From Brevibacillus aydinogluensis (lineage in GTDB: Bacteria > Bacillota > Bacilli > Brevibacillales > Brevibacillaceae), in assembly GCF_031954365.1 (NCBI RefSeq), contig NZ_JAUSVZ010000006.1: a stretch of DNA of 64,000 nt; one strand, written 5' to 3'. Under the pieces are notes generated by a model. The model was not told where the DNA came from. It did not search any database and saw nothing but the letters and a program-made list of their open reading frames with translations. Within the stretch, counting starts at the first letter, position 1. Each line of letters starts with the position of its first letter. This document shows positions 53,514 through 60,987 of this stretch, piece by piece. The translations under genes and the position numbers were made by a program.

Positions 53514-53537
53514 AGCACCGCTTTCTGAAAGCGGTTC
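53514..53537. repeat. left flanking direct repeat of element copy 1 (adhT terminator hairpin)
   Basis: A 24-bp sequence starting AGCACCGCTTTC, containing the hairpin ACCGCTTTC/GAAAGCGGT. It recurs at 53866-53889 with one mismatch. It is probably the transcription terminator of adhT that was present before the element arrived. Confidence 0.8.
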
Positions 53538-53865
53538 CAGACTGAAGACAAACGGTTCCTTGAGTAAACGCCCACAAGAAATGATTTCCAGACCGAAAGG
53601 CCTGCCTATTCATCAACCGAAGCGAAAAGACAATGTGCATCGCAAGGCGGGATGGGCCAAGCGAGCTCCTTTGACGACCGACTCAGCGGAAAAACGAAGA
53701 CGCGGGAATCAACAGGGGACACAAGTCTCACTTCATCGAAACACCCAGATGTTTGTCCCCTGCCCGCGTCTCGTTTTGGAGCGGACTTCATCCGCTTCTG
53801 TGCTGGGCGTCAAACGAGCGAGCGGGCCCGCTCTCCCATGCGCCGCGGACTTTGTCTACACGCTG
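53538..53865 (+). mobile_element. terminator-nested repeat element, copy 1 (328 bp, non-coding)
   Basis: Starts CAGACTGAAGACAAA and ends with the inverted TTTGTCTACACGCTG, terminal repeats that agree at 12 of 15 positions. Inside are a GACC-GAAA-GGCC stem (53589-53604), a segment around GGGCCAAGCGAGC (53655-53667) that is complementary to GCGAGCGGGCCC near the right end, and a central hairpin GACGCGGG/CCCGCGTC plus CAGGGGACA/TGTCCCCTG (53699-53770). It encodes no conserved protein: reading frames differ between copies. It is bracketed by a 24-bp direct repeat. Together these indicate a MITE-like mobile element or mobile structured RNA; the enzyme that moves it is not in the window. Confidence 0.75.
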
Positions 53866-53889
53866 AGCACCGCTTTCTGAAATCGGTTC
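53866..53889. repeat. right flanking direct repeat of element copy 1
   Basis: Same 24-bp hairpin sequence as 53514-53537 except G to T at one stem position. It directly joins the last base of the element. The following 53890-54049 leads to purU and shows no gene; ATGATATCAT near 53998-54007 is a short palindrome. Confidence 0.8.
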
Positions 53890-54049
53890 ATACCCGGATT
53901 GGGGAAACACAGATTGATCGGGCAAATAAACTTGATTGCATGGCTGTCCTCCTCTGACGAAAAGATAGGGATGGAAACGACAAAAATGGATGATATGATG
54001 ATATCATGACTAGATCATCCTGACGTTCATTATTGGAGGAGAGAGATCC

Positions 54050-54949
54050 ATGCTTCGTTTGTCAGAGAGAGAATGGCAGGCGTACCGGCAGAAAAACAAG
54101 GACCGGGCGCGCATGCTGATTTCATGTCCGGACCGGGCCGGGATTGTGGCGGCCGTGTCCACCTTCCTGTTTGAACAGGGGGCCAACATCGTTCAGTCCG
54201 ACCAGTACACGACCGATCCGGAAACGGGCCGCTTTTTCATGCGGATTGAATTTGACGTGGTCAATCTGGAGGAGCGCTGCGAGGCGATCAAGCAGGCGTT
54301 CCGGCCGGTGGCGGAGAGCTACGGCATGGATTGGTCGCTGGTGGAGGCGAAGAAGCGGAAGCGCATGGCCATCTTCGTCTCCAAAGAGGACCACTGCCTG
54401 TTGGAGCTGTTGTGGCTCTGGAAGTCGGGCGCTCTGCACGCCGACATCGAGGTCGTGGTGAGCAACCACCCCGACATGCGGGAGACCGTGGAGTCGTTCG
54501 GGATTCCGTACCGCCATATCCCGGTGACGAAGGAGCGCAAGGCGGAGGCGGAAGAGGAGCAGTTGGCCGCGCTGGGCAGCGGCGTGGACGTAATCGTCCT
54601 GGCCCGCTACATGCAGATTCTGTCGCCCCGCTTTTTGCAGGAGTATCCGATGCGGATTATCAACATCCACCACTCGTTCCTGCCTGCCTTCATCGGGGCC
54701 AAGCCGTACGAGCAGGCTTACCGCCGCGGCGTCAAACTGATCGGCGCCACCGCCCACTACGTCACCGAGGAGCTGGACGCCGGCCCGATCATCGAGCAGG
54801 ATGTGCTGCGGGTGACGCACGAGCAGGACGTGGAGGCGCTGAAACAGTTGGGCCGCCAGGTGGAGCGGACCGTGCTGGCGCGCGCTGTCGGCTGGCATCT
54901 GGAGGACCGGGTGCTGGTCTACGGCAACAAGACAATCGTGTTTCCGTAA
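54050..54949 (+). CDS. purU: formyltetrahydrofolate deformylase
   Basis: A 299-residue PurU. An N-terminal ACT domain (about 20-100, starting MLISCPDRAGIVAAVSTFLF) is followed by a formyltransferase-fold catalytic domain with VVVSNHPDMRE, VIVLARYMQILSP and INIHHSFLPAFIGAKPYEQA, which contains the catalytic His, and HYVTEELDAGPIIEQD with the catalytic Asp. It hydrolyses 10-formyl-THF to formate and THF. GGAGGAGAG precedes the ATG. The gene lies between two copies of the repeat element in the same orientation. Confidence 0.94.
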   Translation: MLRLSEREWQAYRQKNKDRARMLISCPDRAGIVAAVSTFLFEQGANIVQSDQYTTDPETGRFFMRIEFDVVNLEERCEAIKQAFRPVAESYGMDWSLVEAKKRKRMAIFVSKEDHCLLELLWLWKSGALHADIEVVVSNHPDMRETVESFGIPYRHIPVTKERKAEAEEEQLAALGSGVDVIVLARYMQILSPRFLQEYPMRIINIHHSFLPAFIGAKPYEQAYRRGVKLIGATAHYVTEELDAGPIIEQDVLRVTHEQDVEALKQLGRQVERTVLARAVGWHLEDRVLVYGNKTIVFP

Positions 54950-54954
54950 AAGTG

Positions 54955-54980
54955 GAGCCCTTCCTAAATGGAAGGGCTCT
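54955..54980. repeat. left flanking direct repeat of element copy 2 (purU terminator hairpin)
   Basis: A 26-bp sequence whose arms are GAGCCCTTCC and GGAAGGGCTC, a perfect hairpin 5 nt after the purU stop. It recurs without change at 55322-55347. Confidence 0.9.
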
Positions 54981-55320
54981 CAGACTGAAGACAAACTGTA
55001 TTTTTATCATTGAGGTTCCGTAAAGAAACGATTTTCTATCGTTACCAGGCCGAAAGGCCTGCACATTAATCAACCGAAGGTGGAGAAAAGTACATGGCAT
55101 GGAGTGATGGGCCAAGCGAGCTCCTTTGACGACCTGCCCAGCGGAAAAACAAAAGACGCGGGGAAAACAGGGGGCACAAGTCTCACTTCCTCGAACTACC
55201 CAGATGTTTGCCCCCTGCCCGCGTCGCGTTTTGAAGCGGACACTGCCACCTGCTTTGCTGGTCGTCAAGCGAGCGAGCGGGCCCGATTACCCATGCGCCA
55301 CGGACTTTGTATACACGCTG
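54981..55320 (+). mobile_element. terminator-nested repeat element, copy 2 (340 bp, non-coding)
   Basis: Same orientation and plan as copy 1. It begins CAGACTGAAGACAAA and ends TTTGTATACACGCTG. CAGGCC-GAAA-GGCCTG (55046-55061) is a perfect stem with a GAAA loop. The central hairpin is GACGCGGG/CCCGCGTC (55155-55162, 55218-55225) and CAGGGGGCA/TGCCCCCTG (55168-55176, 55209-55217). An A-U pair of copy 1 is a G-C pair here, a compensatory change. TTTGACGACC near the left is complementary to GGTCGTCAAG near the right. No conserved reading frame exists. Confidence 0.78.
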
Positions 55321-55321
55321 A

Positions 55322-55347
55322 GAGCCCTTCCTAAATGGAAGGGCTCT
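55322..55347. repeat. right flanking direct repeat of element copy 2
   Basis: Exact 26-bp copy of 54955-54980, one base after the element end. With its TTTG tail on the plus strand it can act as terminator for purU read-through; it lies between the convergent purU and lysE-type genes. Confidence 0.9.
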
Positions 55348-55365
55348 TTGCCGTTGAGGGGTCAT

Positions 55366-55989
55366 TTACGGGCGCTTTTCCAGGGCCAGCGTGACGCCGA
55401 ACGCCACCAGCGCAAGGCCGGTGATTCCTTGGATGGCCCGCTGCGTGGACGCTTTTTTCATCCAGGCGCGCAGCCGGTCAATGAACCGGACGTACAGGAA
55501 AAACCATGCGACCGTAAGCAGTGTGTAAGTCAAACCCAAGGCGAGGAATTGCAGAAACGCGTAGCTGCCGGGCGTTACAAACTGCGGAAGGAATGTCAGG
55601 AAGAAGACAGCCACTTTCGGATTGAGCACATTGGTCAAAAATCCCTGCAGAAAGGGGGATTTGTTCTGATGCTTGGCATCTGGCTGCTCAACAGCCGCGG
55701 TTTTCTGATTCCGAAGCGACCACAACGACGTAATTCCCAGGTAGAGAAGGTAGACGGCCCCGACGTACTTGATGATGGAAAAGAGAAACGCGGACTTCAC
55801 CAGGATCGCCGATATGCCGCAGACAACGGCCAGCGTGTGGATCAGCAGTCCGGACGTGCTGCCCAGAACCGTTTTCATCCCGCCTGAACGGCCGTGGAAA
55901 ACAGTGTTTTGCGTCACCACGCCGGTATCGGGGCCAGGCAGAATGATCAGCAGGATCGACATAAGCACGAACAACGCATAATGTTCCAT
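55366..55989 (-). CDS. LysE/RhtB family amino acid exporter
   Basis: A 207-residue exporter with about six helices. The family N terminus is present (LLIILPGPDTGVVTQNTVFH with the G-P-D motif, about residues 14-33), and GFLTNVLNPKVAVFFLTFLP is the second family motif. Likely exports an amino acid such as threonine, homoserine or leucine. GGGGGGATT precedes the ATG. It faces purU; their shared intergenic space was invaded by element copy 2. Confidence 0.9.
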   Translation of the reverse strand: MEHYALFVLMSILLIILPGPDTGVVTQNTVFHGRSGGMKTVLGSTSGLLIHTLAVVCGISAILVKSAFLFSIIKYVGAVYLLYLGITSLWSLRNQKTAAVEQPDAKHQNKSPFLQGFLTNVLNPKVAVFFLTFLPQFVTPGSYAFLQFLALGLTYTLLTVAWFFLYVRFIDRLRAWMKKASTQRAIQGITGLALVAFGVTLALEKRP

Positions 55990-56066
55990 TGGAATCCCCC
56001 CAGTTTAAGCAGACATGTTGCGGCGACCAATCATTTTGCATTGTATCCATTGTAACAATAACAACG

Positions 56067-56107
56067 AATCAATCAACTCTTTTTAATAATCAATCAATTC
56101 TTTTTTT
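56067..56107. repeat. direct repeat of AATCAATCAA(C/T)TCTTTTT
   Basis: Two units start at 56067 and 56088, 21 bp (two helix turns) apart, in the short space between the LysE-type gene start and the LysR gene end. The phase suggests a regulator site for the exporter, but this is a guess. CAATCAA/TTGATTG also forms a small stem at 56091-56112. Confidence 0.4.
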
Positions 56108-56138
56108 GATTGGGACGACGGCGACTCGCCTCTCATCC

Positions 56139-57038
56139 TCACGTCTGCATGCAGGGCGGCAGGATCATCTCCAGAAACCGGGCGGCCGCAGGGCGCAGGG
56201 CATCATCCTCCTCGCGGGTGCAGATGTAGATCGGCCGTTTGATCGTCACACCGTCGACCAGCACTCGCCCCACTTCGCCTCGTTCCACCAGTTCACGGAC
56301 GGACGGTTCCGGTGCCAGCATCGAGCCGTACCCCGCCCTGACGGACTGGATGGATTCGAACAGGCCGTGGTATTCAAGGCCCGCTTTCGGCGGAGCGACG
56401 CCGTGCTCCCGGCAGAGGGAAAACAGCCTCTCCCGCGTGGAACTGCCTTTTTCCCGCAGCAAAAACGGCTCCCGCATCAGCGCTGCCAATGAAACCGTCC
56501 GGCCGGCAAACGGATGACCGGCGGGGACGATAAACCAAAAGGCCACATCCGTAATGTGCCGACGCCGGATGGGCAGGTGTTCGTCCCACGACTCGTTGGT
56601 GACCACGGCCAGGTCCGCCTGACAGCGGAGCAGACGTTCCAGCGACTGCTTCGAGTTTCCGGCGCGGATTTCCACGTCCGCCTGCGGGTGCTGCTGTTTG
56701 TAGGCGGCCAGCCATTTGGGCAGGAGGTAATGGGAGGGGAGAAAAGTGGACGCCACCCGCAGCTTTCCCCGCTTGCCCTGTTTGATCTCCTCCAATTGGG
56801 ACTCGATCTCCCGTTCCCAGTCAAAAATCCGCCGGGCTTTCTCATACAAAAAACGTCCTTCGGGAGTGAGCGCAATGCCTCGTCCCTGCGGCGTGAGCAG
56901 CTTGATGTCGAGATCCCGTTCCAGTTTGCGGATGTGCGCGGTTACGGCCGGCTGGCTGATGGAGAGCGCATCGGCCGCGCCGGTCACGCTGCCCCGTGCC
57001 GCCACTTCCACGAAGATGCGCAGCGCGTGAAGGTTCAT
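56139..57038 (-). CDS. LysR family transcriptional regulator
   Basis: A 299-residue LysR protein. The N-terminal winged helix-turn-helix is clear (LRIFVEVAARGSVTGAADAL then SISQPAVTAHIRKLERDL, to about residue 40) and is followed by a substrate-binding-fold effector domain beginning near LRVASTFLPSHYLLP. I chose the start at 57038 behind GGAGG; the open frame upstream reaches into the divergent gene. It is divergent from an MFS transporter with a palindrome between them, the classic LysR arrangement. CysL/YwfK-like homologues are a possibility; the effector is unknown. Confidence 0.88.
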   Translation of the reverse strand: MNLHALRIFVEVAARGSVTGAADALSISQPAVTAHIRKLERDLDIKLLTPQGRGIALTPEGRFLYEKARRIFDWEREIESQLEEIKQGKRGKLRVASTFLPSHYLLPKWLAAYKQQHPQADVEIRAGNSKQSLERLLRCQADLAVVTNESWDEHLPIRRRHITDVAFWFIVPAGHPFAGRTVSLAALMREPFLLREKGSSTRERLFSLCREHGVAPPKAGLEYHGLFESIQSVRAGYGSMLAPEPSVRELVERGEVGRVLVDGVTIKRPIYICTREEDDALRPAAARFLEMILPPCMQT

Positions 57039-57051
57039 GATTTTCCTCCAT

Positions 57052-57070
57052 TCATAAGGATTGCTTATGA
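57052..57070. promoter_or_regulatory. LysR-type operator between divergent LysR and MFS genes
   Basis: TCATAAG-GATTG-CTTATGA is a perfect inverted repeat with 7-bp arms and a 5-bp spacer. It begins 14 bp before the LysR start codon and matches the T-N11-A form of LysR boxes. Confidence 0.7.
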
Positions 57071-57154
57071 GTCGGGTGCCAATATGTATTGGATTTTTGT
57101 CAGTCTCCTTTGTAGTGTAAAGCATATAGATTTGTTCCGGCAAAGGAGATTGCG

Positions 57155-58384
57155 ATGGAAGGCAAACACGGCAAGACACAGGTTATGGCACTGGCTCTCG
57201 TGACAGCGATGTGCGTGCTCGGTGATTCCGTGCTGTACGTGGCGCTTCCGCTCTATTGGCGGGAGGCGGGACTGGACGCGCTCTGGCAGGTAGGTGTGTT
57301 GCTCTCGGTCAACCGGCTGGTGCGGGTGCCGCTGGGGCCGTTGATCGGCAAATGGTATGAGCGGACAGGCGGCCGGTCGGGGTTGGCGATCGCCGTGTTC
57401 CTGGCGTTCGTGACGACAGCCTCGTACGGGTTTCAGGGATTTTGGCTGTGGCTTTTGATGCGCTGTCTCTGGGGAGCGGCCTGGACCTTCTTGCGGTTGG
57501 GTGCCTATTCGTTGATCGTCAGCGTCTCCGACGACGGGAATCGCGGCCATTTCATGGGGCTGTACAACGGACTGTTCCGGCTGGGCAGCCTGGTCGGCAT
57601 GCTGGCCGGCCCGCTGCTGGTCGCCTGGGTGGGCTTGCGGACGACGTCCTTTTTGCTGGCGGGGGTGTCGCTGGTGGCGTTTGTCCTCGTTTTTGCCTTC
57701 ATCCCCGCATCCTTTACCGGACAGAGCGGCGATGCGTCCGCCGCAGCGGTGCGGCCGCAGCTTTGCTGGACGGGGAGTGTCGCGCTGACCATGGCCTCGG
57801 GAATGTTTGTCGCCATGTGCTACCAAGGCATACTGGTTTCCACACTGAGCCGCTTGATCGATCTTCGGCAGCCGTTTGCGGTGATCGGCGGGATGGTGGT
57901 GGGCTCGGCCGTCGTCGCCGGCGTGGTGCAGGGAGCCCGCTGGGTCTGGGAACCGTGGGCGGCGCCGTGGTTCGGCAGGTGGTCGGACCGCTGCGGACGG
58001 CGGCGGATGCTGGTCGGGGCGGTGCTGGCGGCTGCGGTGTTGTTCGGCCTCACAGCAGTGCCGCTGCCCTTTGCGCTCTGGTTGGGCGTGCTTTTGGGGA
58101 TACAGCTTACCGGCACGGTGCTCACTACCGTGATGGACACGCTGGCGGCAGACGAAGCGTCCCGGCAGGCCAACGGCGCGCAGCTGCTGACGTGTTACTC
58201 GGTGGTGACCGATCTCGGCGCCGCCGCTGGACCGCTGCTCGCGTTTTGGGCAGACGGCTGGTTCGGCCTGAACGGACTGTACGCAGGAACTGCCGCCTTC
58301 CTGCTGGCGATGGCGGCCGCCTGGTCCGGGCGGGCGGGGCAGGCGCATGCGGCCGGAGAGAACAAGCCGGAGAAAACAAGATAG
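57155..58384 (+). CDS. MFS transporter, 12-helix
   Basis: A 409-residue major facilitator. The helix 2-3 loop has the motif A variant GPLIGKWYERTGGRSGLAIA and the helix 8-9 loop repeats it as GRWSDRCGRRRMLVGAVLA. Charged residues in helix 1 (LGDSVLYVALPLYWREAGLD) are typical of drug/metabolite pumps. AAAGGAG precedes the ATG. The LysR gene and palindrome upstream make LysR control likely. Substrate not determinable. 58385-58491 between it and the convergent esterase gene shows nothing notable. Confidence 0.86.
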   Translation: MEGKHGKTQVMALALVTAMCVLGDSVLYVALPLYWREAGLDALWQVGVLLSVNRLVRVPLGPLIGKWYERTGGRSGLAIAVFLAFVTTASYGFQGFWLWLLMRCLWGAAWTFLRLGAYSLIVSVSDDGNRGHFMGLYNGLFRLGSLVGMLAGPLLVAWVGLRTTSFLLAGVSLVAFVLVFAFIPASFTGQSGDASAAAVRPQLCWTGSVALTMASGMFVAMCYQGILVSTLSRLIDLRQPFAVIGGMVVGSAVVAGVVQGARWVWEPWAAPWFGRWSDRCGRRRMLVGAVLAAAVLFGLTAVPLPFALWLGVLLGIQLTGTVLTTVMDTLAADEASRQANGAQLLTCYSVVTDLGAAAGPLLAFWADGWFGLNGLYAGTAAFLLAMAAAWSGRAGQAHAAGENKPEKTR

Positions 58385-58491
58385 TGGATTGAATCGCCAA
58401 CCGATTGGACGGCCATTTGCCATTTCTCGCACGTTCCGCTTCTTCCGGTTTCGCACAGGGCTTGCTCGGATTCACCGTCCGCGCTGTTTAC

Positions 58492-59172
58492 TTACGCCGA
58501 GCCGTGTTCCCGAATTGCGTCCAGGATGCGGGCGATCGCGTCGTCGCGGTCCGGACTGTGCAGCAGCATGTGGCCGGAGTTGTCGTACCAATAGATGCGG
58601 GCGCCTGCCTCGGGGGCAACGCTATTGGCCAGATGCTCCGCGCTGGATGGCCGCACGGTATCGTCCCGTCTCGACTGCAGCAGCACGTACGGGACGCGGA
58701 TGTCGGGCAAGAGCGGCTTTGTCTCTTTCAGCAAGCGGCGAAATTGCAGCATGCTGCGCAGCGGAATGTTTACCAGGCCGTTGATGTAGCGGCGGGAATG
58801 GGTGGAGAAATCTTCGCGCAGATTGCGCAGGGTCTGCCGCACCTCCCAGTAATGGTACGGGGAATTGATCGTAATCAACAGGCGGACGGGATGGCGGTGG
58901 GCGACGTGAATGGCGAGCAGGCCGCCCATGGAAAAGCCGATGACAACAATCGGGTCGGCACGCATGGCCAGCCGTTTGTACGCTTCATCGGCGGAGCGCA
59001 GCCAGTCGTGCCGGGTGCTTTTGGCCAGCTGCCGTCGGCCCAAGCCGTGTCCTTCCAGGGTGGGGCACTCCACATGGTAGCCCGCTTCACGCAGTGTCTT
59101 CGCCAGCGGCATCACATCCCGGATATCGCCGGCAAAACCGTGCAGGACGAGGCAGCCAAGCGTATTGGACAT
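58492..59172 (-). CDS. alpha/beta hydrolase, Est30-like carboxylesterase
   Basis: A 226-residue serine hydrolase. The oxyanion segment is LHGFAGDIRDVMPLAKTL, the nucleophile elbow is GFSMGG (Ser near 88), and the acid and base are in SRRDDTVRP and YDNSGHMLLHSPDRDD. The motifs and size match Geobacillus Est30-type monoacylglycerol/carboxyl esterases. The start at 59172 follows GAGGAG. Transcribed alone. Confidence 0.9.
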   Translation of the reverse strand: MSNTLGCLVLHGFAGDIRDVMPLAKTLREAGYHVECPTLEGHGLGRRQLAKSTRHDWLRSADEAYKRLAMRADPIVVIGFSMGGLLAIHVAHRHPVRLLITINSPYHYWEVRQTLRNLREDFSTHSRRYINGLVNIPLRSMLQFRRLLKETKPLLPDIRVPYVLLQSRRDDTVRPSSAEHLANSVAPEAGARIYWYDNSGHMLLHSPDRDDAIARILDAIREHGSA

Positions 59173-59256
59173 GGTGAATCTCCTCTCGGTCAAGATTGTT
59201 TACTCCTTGTATTATAAACGGTTTCCCGGGCGGGAAGCGATTCAGCACCAAACAAA

Positions 59257-59295
59257 AAACCGGCTCCGTCCTTTGAGAAGGGACGAGGCCGGTTT
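59257..59295 (-). terminator. intrinsic terminator of scoAB
   Basis: On the minus strand AAACCGGC and inner CGTCC-type bases pair with GGACG and GCCGGTTT, followed by TTTT. The stem (AAACCGGC/GCCGGTTT plus CGTCC/GGGACG) is strong. It may also stop transcription entering on the plus strand. Confidence 0.85.
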
Positions 59296-59316
59296 GTTTT
59301 CACACGGGTGTTTTCT

Positions 59317-59973
59317 TCATGGCGTGATTGTTTTCAAGTCGGGGGAGACGATGAGTTTTGGCAGCGTGCACGCCTGAATGTCTTCCGGCGTGTAGCCTTC
59401 CGCCACCTCTTTCAGCACCAGGCCGTCCGGGGTGACGTCCAGCACGGCGCGGTCGGTGATGATCCGGTTCACCACCCGTTTGCCGGTCAGCGGCAGGGCG
59501 CATTCGTTCAAAATTTTCGGATCACCGTGTTTGTTGACGTGCTCCATGATGACGACGATCCGCTTTGCACCGTGGACCAGGTCCATCGCGCCGCCCATGC
59601 CCTTGACCATTTTGCCGGGGATCATCCAGTTGGCCAGGTCGCCTGCGGCAGAGACTTCCATCGCGCCGAGGATGGCCAGGTCAATGTGGCCGCCGCGGAT
59701 CATCGCAAACGACTCCGCGCTGGAAAAGTAGGCGGCGCCGGGTATGGCGGTGACCGTCTCCTTGCCGGCGTTAATCAGGTCGGGGTCGATTTCGTCTTCC
59801 GTCGGATAGGGACCGATGCCGAGCAGGCCGTTCTCCGACTGGAGCACGACTGTTTTGCCCTCCGGAATGTAGTTGGCGACGAGGGTGGGCATGCCGATCC
59901 CCAGGTTCACATAAAAGCCGTCCTCGATTTCCTGGGCGGCGCGCATCGCAATCTGTTCACGCGTAAGAGCCAT
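59317..59973 (-). CDS. scoB: 3-oxoacid CoA-transferase subunit B
   Basis: A 218-residue beta subunit of succinyl-CoA:3-ketoacid CoA-transferase. The catalytic Glu is in QSENGLLGIGP (about E47), preceded by VNLGIGMPTLVANYIPEG. It transfers CoA between succinyl-CoA and acetoacetate, linking ketone-body and fatty acid use to the TCA cycle. ATG 59973 follows AAAGGAGG at 8 nt. It begins 24 nt after scoA ends. Confidence 0.95.
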   Translation of the reverse strand: MALTREQIAMRAAQEIEDGFYVNLGIGMPTLVANYIPEGKTVVLQSENGLLGIGPYPTEDEIDPDLINAGKETVTAIPGAAYFSSAESFAMIRGGHIDLAILGAMEVSAAGDLANWMIPGKMVKGMGGAMDLVHGAKRIVVIMEHVNKHGDPKILNECALPLTGKRVVNRIITDRAVLDVTPDGLVLKEVAEGYTPEDIQACTLPKLIVSPDLKTITP

Positions 59974-59997
59974 CACTGCATCCTCCTTTTGCTGGAA

Positions 59998-60690
59998 TTA
60001 CTGCCGCACCGTGCGTCGTTCGATCCGTTTTTCAAACGACGGAGCCTGGATCAAACGCTGCACGTAGATGCTGGGGGTGTGAATCTGATCGGGGTCCAGC
60101 TCACCTGTCTCGACGATTTCTTCCACTTCGACGATGGTGATTTTCCCGGCGGCGGCCATCATCGGATTAAAGTTGCGGGCCGTCTTGCGGTAGACGAGGT
60201 TGCCCATCTTATCCGCCTTCCATGCCTTGATCAGGGCGAAGTCGCCGGTGATGGCGTGTTCCAGCAGGTACTCCTTGCCGTTGAACACGCGGGTTTCCCT
60301 TCCCTCGGCGATCGGGGTGCCGACGCCGGCAGGTGTGTAGAATGCGGGAATGCCGGCCCCGCCGGCCCGGAGACGTTCAGCCAGCGTCCCCTGCGGCGTC
60401 AGTTCCACTTCCAGTTCTCCTGAGAGGAACTGCCGCTCAAACTCCTTGTTTTCCCCCACGTAGGACGAGATCATTTTCTTAATCTGCTTTTCCTTGAGCA
60501 GAAGACCAAGCCCCCAGTCGTCGACGCCGCAGTTGTTGGAGACGACGGTGAGGTCCTTCACGCCCTTGTCGCGAAGTGCGATGATCAGGTTCTCCGGGAT
60601 GCCCACCAGACCGAAACCGCCGACCAGCAAGGTGGCACCGTCGTGGATGTCTTGCACGATTTCCGCATAGGACGAGTAGATCTTTGCCAT
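59998..60690 (-). CDS. scoA: 3-oxoacid CoA-transferase subunit A
   Basis: A 230-residue alpha subunit. The family glycine-rich segment LLVGGFGLVGIPENLI is near 22-37, and NNCGVDDWGLGLLLKEKQIK, GAGIPAFYTPAGVGTPIAEG and ARNFNPMMAAAGKITIVEVE follow in the expected order. The start at 60690 with GGGAGTG is preferred over GTG-like codons upstream. A perfect cre site lies 45 bp upstream. Confidence 0.95.
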   Translation of the reverse strand: MAKIYSSYAEIVQDIHDGATLLVGGFGLVGIPENLIIALRDKGVKDLTVVSNNCGVDDWGLGLLLKEKQIKKMISSYVGENKEFERQFLSGELEVELTPQGTLAERLRAGGAGIPAFYTPAGVGTPIAEGRETRVFNGKEYLLEHAITGDFALIKAWKADKMGNLVYRKTARNFNPMMAAAGKITIVEVEEIVETGELDPDQIHTPSIYVQRLIQAPSFEKRIERRTVRQ

Positions 60691-60734
60691 GAAGCTCACT
60701 CCCACCATTCGAAATATTGAGAAAAAGCGACGCG

Positions 60735-60748
60735 TGAAAGCGCTGACA
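60735..60748 (-). promoter_or_regulatory. cre site (CcpA catabolite repression) of scoAB
   Basis: TGAAAGCGCTGACA fits the cre consensus TGWAANCGNTNWCA at every defined position. On the minus strand it overlaps a TTGTCA -35-like hexamer 60 bp upstream of scoA. Repression of scoAB by preferred sugars follows from established CcpA biology. Confidence 0.7.
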
Positions 60749-60987
60749 AAATCGGGCTACCTCCATCTTACCAGAAGTGGCGATCGGCTGAAAAGAAGGG
60801 GGGGAATTCCGCCTGTTTGCCCAAAAGGACAAGGCGCGGCGGCAGACGCAAAGTAAAGAATCGTAAAAATCGACAGAAAAGTGGCGCAAGTAGAATCCTT
60901 TCGGTAAAATTATTTTGTACTAATTGTCCCATTTTCTGTTTATGTTTCATGTTTCGACATATCGAGTCCGGGGTAGGGGTTGATGGA

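Noticed and set aside
53560..53880. A 106-codon open frame inside repeat copy 1
   Set aside because: The matching region of copy 2 has different frames and lengths, and the conserved features are inverted repeats and compensating stems, not codons.
53538..55320. Group IIC intron or IStron as explanation for the repeat element, since such introns also insert after terminators
   Set aside because: No domain V-like end, no GTGYG-type 5' end and no reverse transcriptase; a long target duplication is not expected of an intron.
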